A DNA stretch of 5,845 bases from an uncultured Desulfovibrio sp. (lineage in GTDB: Bacteria; Desulfobacterota; Desulfovibrionia; Desulfovibrionales; Desulfovibrionaceae): positions 1 through 5,845 of the forward strand of contig CAMLXE010000123.1 in NCBI GenBank assembly GCA_946490455.1, given 5' to 3'. The translations under genes and the position numbers were made by a program. Every line of letters begins with the position of its first letter. Positions within the stretch are counted from its first letter, which is position 1. The notes beneath the pieces were generated by a model that was not told where the DNA came from, did not search any database, and saw only the letters and a program-made list of their open reading frames with translations. Positions 1-5,829 of the stretch are shown piece after piece.

Positions 1-72
1 TATCAAAGTTTTCTGAACGGCCAGTATCGCCTCAAAGGCAGTTCCGAACATGGCTTTCAGTCTCTGAGTCAC
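1..72 (-). CDS. Possible start of an unidentified partial gene (runs off the window)
   Basis: Downstream of the amidohydrolase, a minus-strand frame stays open from a GTG at 72 (or an ATG at 51) to the window edge. It encodes about 24 residues (or 17), including AMFGTAFEAILAVQKTLI, which looks like an amphipathic helix. The ribosome binding site is weak for either start; a good GGAAGGAG lies just after the amidohydrolase stop (about 108-115) but too far from both. The plus strand is also open here, so coding is not proven. I recognise no family. Confidence 0.22.
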   Translation of the reverse strand, partial: MTQRLKAMFGTAFEAILAVQKTLI

Positions 73-118
73 TTCCGTTTTTCCAAACCATCACGAAATG
101 CGCTCTCAGCTCCTTCCC

Positions 119-2860
119 CTATTTTCCTGCCTGCTGAATCAGAGGGGTCGTACCGCCATTTCCCGGCAACGTACCTGTAGTCGTCACCAAAAGCGACAGC
201 TCTATCCTCTTCTTTCCATCCGCTTCAGCTGGCGGAGCAAAAAAGACGATATACGGGACATCTTCCTGCAATATTGCATCAGCAGGCAGGCCGCGTACAG
301 GTTCCTTTAATGTGGCAATCCTGAATGTTCCTTCACCAAGCTCCCCTTTTTCGGCATAGGCAAAAAAAGTCCTCTGACCAGAAGCATTCAGGCACTGCAG
401 ATGAATGTCTCCAACAGGGCCTCCATTGCCAAGCATATCCATCTGGAAAACGGCTCTGCCATTGCCTTCTGTTGCAGCCTGTATGGCATAGGCGCCAAGC
501 AGTCTTTCGCCAGACAACAGAGAAAGGAGATTATCCTGTTTCTGCAGAGGGGTATTGCGTTCCATACGGATTTCCATCTGCTCATTCCCCACATAGGCAG
601 GAACGGGAGCGCCTATCAGAGTCGTGCTTCCCGGCAGAAAACCATAGACAAGTCTGTCATCCACCAGCGTTGCCATGACTCTGATATCAGCCAGCTGCAT
701 AGGATTCACCCGAGCTACCTGCAGAGGATCCTGCTCAAGAATAACAAAATCCGCAGCCCTGCCTTCACGGAGACTCCCGATAAGGGATTCCAGCCTGTTC
801 TGCCAGGCAGGCAGGCGCGTTACGCCAAGCAAGGCCTGTGCTACATTGATCCGCTGATCAAAATTCGGAAAAACGCCCATGACGTCAGGAGCCTGAGCAG
901 GATCTCTTGCCGGTAAGGTTATGGTTGCCTCAATGTCTTTTCCTGTTCCGCTGATCAGAGTACCGCCAGCTGTAAGCGGTGTGGGCGCACTGAGCCGGGT
1001 AACGGCAGTCTGGACGCTGCGCAGAGGATGAATGGGGGTAACAAAGGTGTCATTATGGAAAGCATAAGGCTGATGATAGTACAGACTCCACCCCACAGGA
1101 CTCATATTGTTGGCCCTGCCGGGACCCATGAAGATATTTCTGTGTCTGTCTCCCCAAAAATACACATGATCAATGAAATATGAACTGAAAAGATTCTGTT
1201 TCTGCATGAGTTCGGACAGTTCTTCAAGGCTTGTGGCGCCAACGGCTGCGGGATTGAGCTGTCCATCCCGGAATGCTCCTTCAAGCCCCGTGTAAAGAAA
1301 GGCCCTTCCCTCAAGATCATCATAGTTGCCAGTCATCCGCTGGATATGTTGCAGTTCGAGCATCTGAGCATGGATGGCCGTATGCCGCATGTCTTCCCTG
1401 TCCGGGAAAGCTACAACCGCCTTCTCCATACCAGCGACCCAGGCCTCTGCCGAAGCGTTCCCATTCACATGGGTTTCCGTGCTCTGGCCGGCACCGTGAT
1501 ACAGTCTGATAAGCTGCTCAAGACGATCCGGCTGAATGTTCAATGTTCCATGCGCTCCATCAAACCAGGAAACGCCATTGAAACTGTCCGCAGCCGTGTA
1601 CTGTCCCCAGTTGTAATAGCCGGGCGCCTTTAACCAGGCTGTGTATCCCTGAGGTGAACCATCAAAAAGCAGTTTCCAGGCTCCCAGAAAAAGTCTCCCG
1701 GAAGGCAACCCCTCAGGAACGGGAATGGTTCCTGTACATATGTTCCCCTCCTTCTCCAGCTCATCTGGCGTACAGATTCGTACAGGATAGCGCGTAATAT
1801 CAGCCCCTGTTTCTATTGATCCGGAAGCGTCGGTAAAGCGGAGTCCCTGTTCGGAGGTCAAAGGCACGTTACGCTCATGCCAACCGAGTGCCGCACGGTT
1901 CATCCAGCCGGCAACATCCATGGTTCCCTTCGGGGTAACCAGTTCGTAGATGGCAAGGGGATGCAGCACAACCCGGAGAGGCAGCAGATTTCGAGCCAGC
2001 CCATCCTGAAACAGAGGCAGGTGGACTGCCATCATCGAAGCCCCCTGATCCACCGTGGTGACACCGGCAGCGGCATACACATGACTGGCTCGAGCCAGAC
2101 TTTTCAGGGGATCTGGAACAGGGAAATCGGACAGGGATGTAATCAGCCCCATGGCCTTGGTTTCCATCAGCAATCCCGTGGCTCGTCCCTGACTGTCCTT
2201 GACGACACCATCTGTTCCAAACTTGGCAGGATTCTCCGGTACAATGCCGGCACGTTCCAGCGCTACGGAATTGCCAACTCCCATGTGGCCGGAAATATGT
2301 CGCAGATAAACGGGATTGCGGGGACACACGGCGTCAATGTCCCACCGTGTGGGGTGACGCAAATCCTTAATGGACGTATCGTCATAGCCCCACCCCATGA
2401 TCCATTCATCGGGACTGGCAGCTGAACAGCGTTCCCGCAGGACCTTCTGATAATCACCGATGGAAGTCATGGCCCCCAGAGGGAAACTGTTCAGGTTTAC
2501 CTCGTAAAGATCATACTGTCCCTGTTCCGGAAAATGACCATGTCCATCCACAAAGCCCGGCAATAACGTCTTCCCTTTCAAGTCCACAATCTGCCTGGCC
2601 GTCTGAAAATACCCTCTCTTCCGGGCTTCCTCCTCACTCCCCGCAAAAAGAATCTTTCCTCCCCGTGTCGCGACAACCTCAACCGTGCGGGCCGGGGCTA
2701 CTTCCACATCTCGAGGAGATTCGGTCATGGTCCGGATAATGCCATTCCAGTACACCGTATCGACAGGATTCTGCCAATCCGCCGAAAAGGCATTGCCCAT
2801 ATGCCACCAGAAAAAAAGACCAACCAGCCCCAGGCCAGCATGCCGAATCCCTTTCCACAT
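119..2860 (-). CDS. Exported YtcJ-like metal-dependent amidohydrolase (amidohydrolase family 3) with a C-terminal extension
   Basis: The 913-residue protein is predicted to hydrolyse an amide or similar C-N bond in the periplasm; its substrate is unknown. Residues 1-27 look like a signal peptide (K3/R6/H7, then a hydrophobic stretch, cleavage near AFSA/D28). The TIM-barrel hydrolase core runs from about 55 to 745. It shows the strand-1 HGH metal motif (H107, H109), H188 and H192, a KLLFDGS motif (K396, D400), H464 in THVNG, H497 in AIHAQ, the HNDT motif (H602, D604) and the closing EGRAADFVILEQDPL segment (699-713) typical of the family. The core is larger than the usual ~530-600 residues, with an insertion around 345-393 that contains C363 and C375. 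Residues ~748-913 are an extra domain I do not recognise. ATG at 2860 is preferred because AAAGGAG lies 10 bases upstream and the signal peptide then starts properly; an in-frame ATG at 2902 would add 14 residues and also has a possible GGAG. The gene follows the hydroxysteroid dehydrogenase by 111 bases, probably in one operon. Family is confident, substrate is not. Confidence 0.9.
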   Translation of the reverse strand: MWKGIRHAGLGLVGLFFWWHMGNAFSADWQNPVDTVYWNGIIRTMTESPRDVEVAPARTVEVVATRGGKILFAGSEEEARKRGYFQTARQIVDLKGKTLLPGFVDGHGHFPEQGQYDLYEVNLNSFPLGAMTSIGDYQKVLRERCSAASPDEWIMGWGYDDTSIKDLRHPTRWDIDAVCPRNPVYLRHISGHMGVGNSVALERAGIVPENPAKFGTDGVVKDSQGRATGLLMETKAMGLITSLSDFPVPDPLKSLARASHVYAAAGVTTVDQGASMMAVHLPLFQDGLARNLLPLRVVLHPLAIYELVTPKGTMDVAGWMNRAALGWHERNVPLTSEQGLRFTDASGSIETGADITRYPVRICTPDELEKEGNICTGTIPVPEGLPSGRLFLGAWKLLFDGSPQGYTAWLKAPGYYNWGQYTAADSFNGVSWFDGAHGTLNIQPDRLEQLIRLYHGAGQSTETHVNGNASAEAWVAGMEKAVVAFPDREDMRHTAIHAQMLELQHIQRMTGNYDDLEGRAFLYTGLEGAFRDGQLNPAAVGATSLEELSELMQKQNLFSSYFIDHVYFWGDRHRNIFMGPGRANNMSPVGWSLYYHQPYAFHNDTFVTPIHPLRSVQTAVTRLSAPTPLTAGGTLISGTGKDIEATITLPARDPAQAPDVMGVFPNFDQRINVAQALLGVTRLPAWQNRLESLIGSLREGRAADFVILEQDPLQVARVNPMQLADIRVMATLVDDRLVYGFLPGSTTLIGAPVPAYVGNEQMEIRMERNTPLQKQDNLLSLLSGERLLGAYAIQAATEGNGRAVFQMDMLGNGGPVGDIHLQCLNASGQRTFFAYAEKGELGEGTFRIATLKEPVRGLPADAILQEDVPYIVFFAPPAEADGKKRIELSLLVTTTGTLPGNGGTTPLIQQAGK

Positions 2861-2870
2861 GATTGCTTCA

Positions 2871-2877
2871 CTCCTTT
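2871..2877 (-). promoter_or_regulatory. Ribosome binding site that decides the amidohydrolase start
   Basis: On the minus strand AAAGGAG lies 10 bases before the ATG at 2860. It is a better Shine-Dalgarno match than the GGAG preceding the upstream in-frame ATG at 2902, and this start places the basic residues and hydrophobic core at the N-terminus as expected for a signal peptide. Confidence 0.65.
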
Positions 2878-2971
2878 GAAAATGTTTCGGTGAACCCGTC
2901 ATCCTTCTGCTCCGATTCGTTCATACAAAAGAAACAGGATGGGCTCGCCAGAACAGATACCTGGAAAGCAT

Positions 2972-3772
2972 TCAGCGACTCTTTTCAGCCCGCCCGGCAA
3001 AATCAGCGTACTGAGGCGTTCCCAAAGCATACCCCCCTGCAACTTCATGAATCATACCCGTGACGTAGGATGATGCATCACTGGCATAGTACAGAACGGC
3101 AGCCGCCACATCCTCTGGCCTGCCTACACGTCCAAGAGGTACATGCTTCAGGAAAAGATCACGAAATTCATCAGACATGTTTCTCATGGCTGCATCTGTA
3201 GCGATCAACCCCGGAAGAACGGCATTACAGCGAATATTGTGCCGTGCATACTGCACGGCAATATTTTGGGTCAGTGAGTTGATGGCTGATTTGGATACGC
3301 TGTAGGCCAGTCTGCTCAAATCGGGGACAACCGAACCGATACTGGAAATATTGATAATGGAACCACCTGTTTTCATCATGTGCGGGACAGCATACCGACA
3401 GGTCAGATAAACGCTCCGAATATTGGCCTCCACAACCCGGAAAAAGACCTCACTGTCGCCATTGATCAGATCCCTGTCTCCAGCAACATCTGTGGAACCA
3501 TAATTATTGACCAGGATATCCAGCCTTCCTTCCTGCTGCACGGGCTTCTCGACAATGGCTGCATAGGTTTCCACCTGTTGCGCATCAAAATGAACGAAAC
3601 GAACGTTTCTCCCCTTTTCGGCCATGTCCGCCACAATGGCCCGCCCTTCCTTTTCATTGCGGGCAGCCACATAAACTGTTGCTCCCTGTTCGGCCAGTGC
3701 AGTGACACAAGCCAGACCAATACCTCTGGTTCCTGCCGTTACCAGCGCAACCTTTCCAGACAAATCATACAT
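2972..3772 (-). CDS. NADP-dependent 7alpha-hydroxysteroid dehydrogenase-like short-chain dehydrogenase
   Basis: This 266-residue cytoplasmic SDR is predicted to interconvert the 7alpha-hydroxyl and 7-oxo groups of bile acids such as cholate and chenodeoxycholate. A classical Rossmann fold is visible: TAGTRGIG at 12-19, NNYG at 89-92, N117, S143/S144, Y157 and K161 (the N-S-Y-K catalytic tetrad with S144-x12-Y-x3-K spacing), then LPG at 186-188. T15, R16 and R38, after the first and second beta strands, are the residues associated with NADP(H) preference. From memory, the sequence follows the clostridial 7alpha-HSDH (Clostridium absonum/sardiniense type) closely and colinearly: NNYG, SIGSVVPD, AYSVSKSAINSLTQNIA, RCNAVLPGLI, VTGMIHEVAGG and LGTPQY. 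No alignment could be run. The start at 3772 is set by GGAGGAG six bases upstream; an open frame extends to 3856 but lacks such a site and adds a non-homologous 28 residues. It lies downstream of a terminator and upstream of the amidohydrolase, probably as first gene of a two-gene operon. Stereospecificity at C7 needs an assay. Confidence 0.85.
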   Translation of the reverse strand: MYDLSGKVALVTAGTRGIGLACVTALAEQGATVYVAARNEKEGRAIVADMAEKGRNVRFVHFDAQQVETYAAIVEKPVQQEGRLDILVNNYGSTDVAGDRDLINGDSEVFFRVVEANIRSVYLTCRYAVPHMMKTGGSIINISSIGSVVPDLSRLAYSVSKSAINSLTQNIAVQYARHNIRCNAVLPGLIATDAAMRNMSDEFRDLFLKHVPLGRVGRPEDVAAAVLYYASDASSYVTGMIHEVAGGYALGTPQYADFAGRAEKSR

Positions 3773-3778
3773 GAGGGA

Positions 3779-3785
3779 CTCCTCC
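3779..3785 (-). promoter_or_regulatory. Strong ribosome binding site for the hydroxysteroid dehydrogenase
   Basis: GGAGGAG on the minus strand sits six bases before the ATG at 3772. It fixes the start at the MYDLSGK methionine, which matches the usual N-terminus of the family, instead of the upstream in-frame ATG at 3856. Confidence 0.8.
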
Positions 3786-3801
3786 AGCCTATGATAGCCC
3801 A

Positions 3802-3831
3802 AAAGTAAAATGAGAACGCGGTCAGATGCAA
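3802..3831 (-). promoter_or_regulatory. Weak candidate promoter for the dehydrogenase-amidohydrolase unit
   Basis: The minus strand carries TTGCAT (3826-3831), an 18-base spacer and TACTTT (3802-3807), which is only a partial match to the sigma-70 consensus. It is placed to give a leader of about 20-25 bases before the ATG at 3772. A promoter is expected in 3773-3928 because a terminator lies just upstream, but this is simply the best candidate I see. A perfect 8-base palindrome, TGAATTCA (3848-3855), lies just upstream and could be an operator or chance. Confidence 0.25.
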
Positions 3832-3928
3832 AAGAGACCGTCCATCCTGAATTCATCGTGCCCTAAAACTGAAGATTTCGCCATGAGATTCCAGAGGGTA
3901 TCGAGCGTGCACTCCTTCCGCAGAACAC

Positions 3929-3962
3929 AAAAAAGCCCTCTGTTCTTTGGGAACAGAGGGCT
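3929..3962 (-). terminator. Intrinsic terminator of the OmpH-like lipoprotein gene
   Basis: A perfect 12-bp inverted repeat (AGCCCTCTGTTC, 3934-3945, with its complement 3951-3962) encloses a 5-base loop. On the minus strand it is followed by a run of six T (3929-3934, the first overlapping the stem end). It starts 18 bases after the stop codon of the gene ending at 3981. The plus strand has no T-run after the stem, so it acts in one direction and separates the envelope genes from the dehydrogenase unit. Confidence 0.93.
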
Positions 3963-3980
3963 GTAACAGCTCGTTGTTAT

Positions 3981-4511
3981 CTACTTTTTGGCGCTACCGG
4001 AAGCAGTATTCGGAGTTGCCTTGGTATCGGTCTGGGCAATCTCTTCCAGCTTGACCGGCTCAAAGGTCACCGGCGTCTTGTTCATTTCAGCAATGACTTC
4101 TGTGGTCACATCGGCCTTCGGGTCATAAGACAGAAGGCCTTCACTGTTTATGATGGCCGTATATCCCTTCTGCTTCCGATAGGAATCAAGGGAAGTCTGC
4201 ATCAGCTCATTGATCCTGGTCACAACTTTCTGCTGTTCACCGTTGATCAGCTGCTGATAGCCAGTAAATGTCTTCTGGAATCGGGCACGCAACGCTTCGT
4301 CATTGGGGGATTTTTCCAGCATTCCCTGGGCGATCTGGACCTGAGCCTGCATGGATGTCTCAATCTGCTTCAGATGCTCAAAACCGGCCTTCCCGGAATC
4401 GCTTTCCTGAAACAGACGGGCAGGATTCACCACAGCAATCTTGTTTGCCGTACACCCGGCAACAGAAAATACAAGAACAAGACTCAGGGCAAGTGCGCTT
4501 ATTCTACGCAT
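3981..4511 (-). CDS. Skp/OmpH-family lipoprotein
   Basis: The 176-residue protein resembles the Skp/OmpH periplasmic chaperones that hold unfolded outer-membrane proteins, but it is a predicted lipoprotein. The N-terminus has R2/R3, a hydrophobic stretch and a lipobox VAGC with C20; T21 follows, so outer-membrane sorting is likely if the usual +2 rule holds. After a short beta strand (IAVVNPARLFQESDSGKAG, 25-43, the typical start of the family) comes a Gln/Glu-rich helical stretch (about 45-115) that would form the coiled-coil arm. The segment 117-143 (YTAIIN...LLSYDPKADVTTEVIAEMN) matches the conserved end of OmpH-like domains. A polar tail (160-176) rich in T, S, A and K closes it. The start is supported by GGAG five bases upstream. 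It has its own candidate promoter and a strong terminator, so it is probably monocistronic. Family assignment is good; chaperone activity is inferred. Confidence 0.85.
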   Translation of the reverse strand: MRRISALALSLVLVFSVAGCTANKIAVVNPARLFQESDSGKAGFEHLKQIETSMQAQVQIAQGMLEKSPNDEALRARFQKTFTGYQQLINGEQQKVVTRINELMQTSLDSYRKQKGYTAIINSEGLLSYDPKADVTTEVIAEMNKTPVTFEPVKLEEIAQTDTKATPNTASGSAKK

Positions 4512-4560
4512 AGGAACTCCATGTTACAAAAGTTGCTATTGTTTTCAACGGGGAACCCCA

Positions 4561-4585
4561 GTGACCTGTCCCCTGACAGGGCCAC
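4561..4585 (-). other. Stable hairpin near the predicted 5' end of the OmpH-like mRNA
   Basis: On the minus strand GTGG(C)CCTGTC-AGGG-GACAGGTCAC can fold into a stem of ten pairs (one G-U) with one bulged C and a four-base loop. There is no T-run, so it is not an intrinsic terminator. If the promoter at 4594-4622 is right, the hairpin starts within a few bases of the transcript's 5' end, a position where such stems protect mRNA from 5'-end-dependent decay. A smaller GGGG/CCCC element (4550-4559) follows. Function is inferred. Confidence 0.5.
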
Positions 4586-4593
4586 GAATCCTT

Positions 4594-4622
4594 ATACTAT
4601 CCTTTTCCCCGTCCAGACACAA
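4594..4622 (-). promoter_or_regulatory. Candidate sigma-70-type promoter for the OmpH-like gene
   Basis: The minus strand has TTGTGT (4617-4622), a 17-base spacer and TAGTAT (4594-4599), giving 3/6 and 4/6 matches to the consensus hexamers with ideal spacing. Transcription would start near 4587 and give a leader of about 75 bases to the ATG at 4511. It lies in the 169-base gap after the transglycosylase stop, where I see no intrinsic terminator, so read-through from that gene may also contribute. Confidence 0.45.
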
Positions 4623-4680
4623 TTCACGATTCTTTTCTGAAATCATGTCTCAAGACCATCAGTCAAAATCCGACAGACCT

Positions 4681-5712
4681 CTAACTCAGAAAGGCAAAAC
4701 GTTCCCGGACATCCAGAACCTGTGCAAAAAACGCTCTGGTTTCTCCAGCCGGCACCTTTTCCAGGAGAATTTCGCGTACTCTGTCCGGCGACATGGCGTT
4801 GATGGCGGCAAACGCCTCTTCCTGTGTCTGCCCAAATGTTTTCAGGACTCGAGCTGCACCAATATTATAGGATGCGATGGCACAGTATTCACGAGAAACG
4901 TCATCACTGATGTCGCTGAGATACCGATTCTGCAAAAGATACATGTAGGCTGTGCCATACTGAATATTCGTCTCCGGCTCCAGCAGGGCAGCCCGACTGG
5001 GGATTCCCTTGAATCCCAGCCAGCGGTGTACTTCCCCACCTGCCGTGTTGGGAACAACCTGCATCAGACCATGTGCAGCACGATTACTGATCAGGTATGG
5101 ATCAAAACGACTCTCAATATGGATAAGCGCGTAGATCAGTTCAGGATCAATATGATACTGACTCGCATATTTTTCCACAATGGGACGATACTGCTCCGCA
5201 TTGCGGCGCATAAATTCAGTCAGTCCAGCCAGACTGCGCAGCTCAGAAAGCAGCTTTTGTGTCTGCTCCAGTGCTTCTGGGGTCAATTCTATAGCCTGCT
5301 GACTGCTGTTCCAGCGCAGAGCCTGAAAGTTAAGAGGCTCATCAAGAACTGCCTCAACAGAAGGAAGAAGCAGGTCATCCTCTTCATCCTCAACTTCAAG
5401 CGCAAAGGGAAGACTGTCGAACAGCGTATCCAGAGCCAGCTTCTCTCCTCTCCACAGGGGAGCGGGCGAATCCAGCTCATCCACGGCAACGGCTCCGTGC
5501 AGCGTTCTGAGCATGACTGAGCCATCCTGAACCACAAGCAAGGGACGGTGGGCCGAAAAAGGAATTGATGCATCCTTGTTGGCCTGAAGCTCCCCAGTAA
5601 ACGAACGAGACTGCACAACGCCGCTTTCCATGGGAACAAATCCTGTGGTCAAAGCGAGCAGGGCAATCAGTCCTGTTACGGAGAAAACAATTCCTGCCAA
5701 ACGTTTGAGCAT
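4681..5712 (-). CDS. MltC-like membrane-bound lytic murein transglycosylase
   Basis: The 343-residue protein is predicted to cleave the MurNAc-GlcNAc bond of peptidoglycan with formation of 1,6-anhydroMurNAc, outside the inner membrane. Residues 8-25 form a hydrophobic segment after K3/R4 and act as a signal peptide or membrane anchor. Residues ~30-165 correspond to the N-terminal domain of MltC-type enzymes, here with an acidic run at 107-113 (EVEDEEDD). The SLT catalytic domain (~172-340) has the catalytic E200 in the IES motif, the HGLMQVVP motif (214-221), TAGGEVHR (223-230), GIPSR (236-240), NIQYGTAY (249-256) and the ASYNIGAARV motif (280-289). The TAGxxVxR, PSR and GTAY features and the length fit MltC (about 359 residues in E. 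coli). Unlike E. coli MltC there is no lipobox cysteine. AGAGGT eight bases upstream supports the start. A sigma-54-type promoter lies about 100 bases upstream. I leave the gene symbol empty because orthology to mltC is not certain. Confidence 0.9.
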   Translation of the reverse strand: MLKRLAGIVFSVTGLIALLALTTGFVPMESGVVQSRSFTGELQANKDASIPFSAHRPLLVVQDGSVMLRTLHGAVAVDELDSPAPLWRGEKLALDTLFDSLPFALEVEDEEDDLLLPSVEAVLDEPLNFQALRWNSSQQAIELTPEALEQTQKLLSELRSLAGLTEFMRRNAEQYRPIVEKYASQYHIDPELIYALIHIESRFDPYLISNRAAHGLMQVVPNTAGGEVHRWLGFKGIPSRAALLEPETNIQYGTAYMYLLQNRYLSDISDDVSREYCAIASYNIGAARVLKTFGQTQEEAFAAINAMSPDRVREILLEKVPAGETRAFFAQVLDVRERFAFLS

Positions 5713-5773
5713 TACAAGACACCTCTACTCTTAAAATCGCCTGGACTCTATCCTGAGGGCGCAACAGGTCTTC

Positions 5774-5795
5774 CGGCAGGCGCATGGCGCCTCCG
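5774..5795 (-). other. Leader hairpin upstream of the transglycosylase gene
   Basis: A 9-bp stem (CGG + AGGCGC paired with GCGCCT + CCG) with one bulged base and a 3-base loop lies in the predicted leader. It begins about 8 bases after the start site expected from the sigma-54 promoter at 5814-5829. No T-run follows. The stem includes a GGAGG and an ATG (5785) in a frame that I do not consider coding. A role in mRNA stability or translation control is possible but inferred. Confidence 0.4.
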
Positions 5796-5813
5796 CAGCA
5801 ACATATGGTTATT

Positions 5814-5829
5814 AGCAAAAGCCATGCCA
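5814..5829 (-). promoter_or_regulatory. Sigma-54 (-24/-12) promoter for the transglycosylase gene
   Basis: On the minus strand TGGCATG-GCTT-TTGCT differs from the RpoN consensus TGGCACG-N4-TTGCW at one position. The invariant GG and GC dinucleotides are separated by exactly ten bases, and the base before is C as preferred. Transcription would start near 5803, leaving a leader of about 90 bases to the ATG at 5712 with no other gene in between. Sigma-54 promoters need an enhancer-binding activator, whose sites would lie beyond the window's right edge. A dyad at 5830-5841 (GTATG-CTT-CATAC core) sits directly upstream. Confidence 0.65.

Noticed and set aside
1877..2425. Plus-strand open frame of 182 codons inside the amidohydrolase
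   Set aside because: It is opposite the conserved hydrolase core, has no recognisable domain, and its existence follows from the codon use of the real gene.
2861..2971. Promoter or terminator between the dehydrogenase and the amidohydrolase
   Set aside because: Only TATGAA without a matching -35 and a 4-bp CCAG/CTGG repeat without a T-run are present; neither is convincing.
3791..3796. TATCAT as a -10 element for the dehydrogenase (minus strand)
   Set aside because: It is a good hexamer, but it ends about 18 bases before the ATG, which would place the start of transcription inside the ribosome binding site, and no -35 element is correctly spaced.
3773..3856. N-terminal extension of the dehydrogenase to the ATG at 3856
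   Set aside because: The extra 28 residues lack homology to SDR N-termini, and the ATG at 3772 has a GGAGGAG six bases upstream.
4550..4559. GGGGAACCCC palindrome as an operator
   Set aside because: Short and low-complexity, with a two-base centre; it fits no binding-site class that I can name.
4441..5520. Plus-strand open frame of 359 codons opposite the transglycosylase and the start of the OmpH-like gene
   Set aside because: It spans two well-supported minus-strand genes and their intergenic promoter region. Its product is rich in Cys, Arg, Gln and Ser without any recognisable motif, as expected for an antisense shadow.
5477..5785. Minus-strand frame starting MRLPEDLLRPQDRVQ from an ATG preceded by GGAGG
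   Set aside because: It overlaps the transglycosylase start in another frame. After the first ~25 residues the product is Cys/Gly/Arg-rich and shadow-like, and the GGAGG and ATG are inside a stable hairpin.
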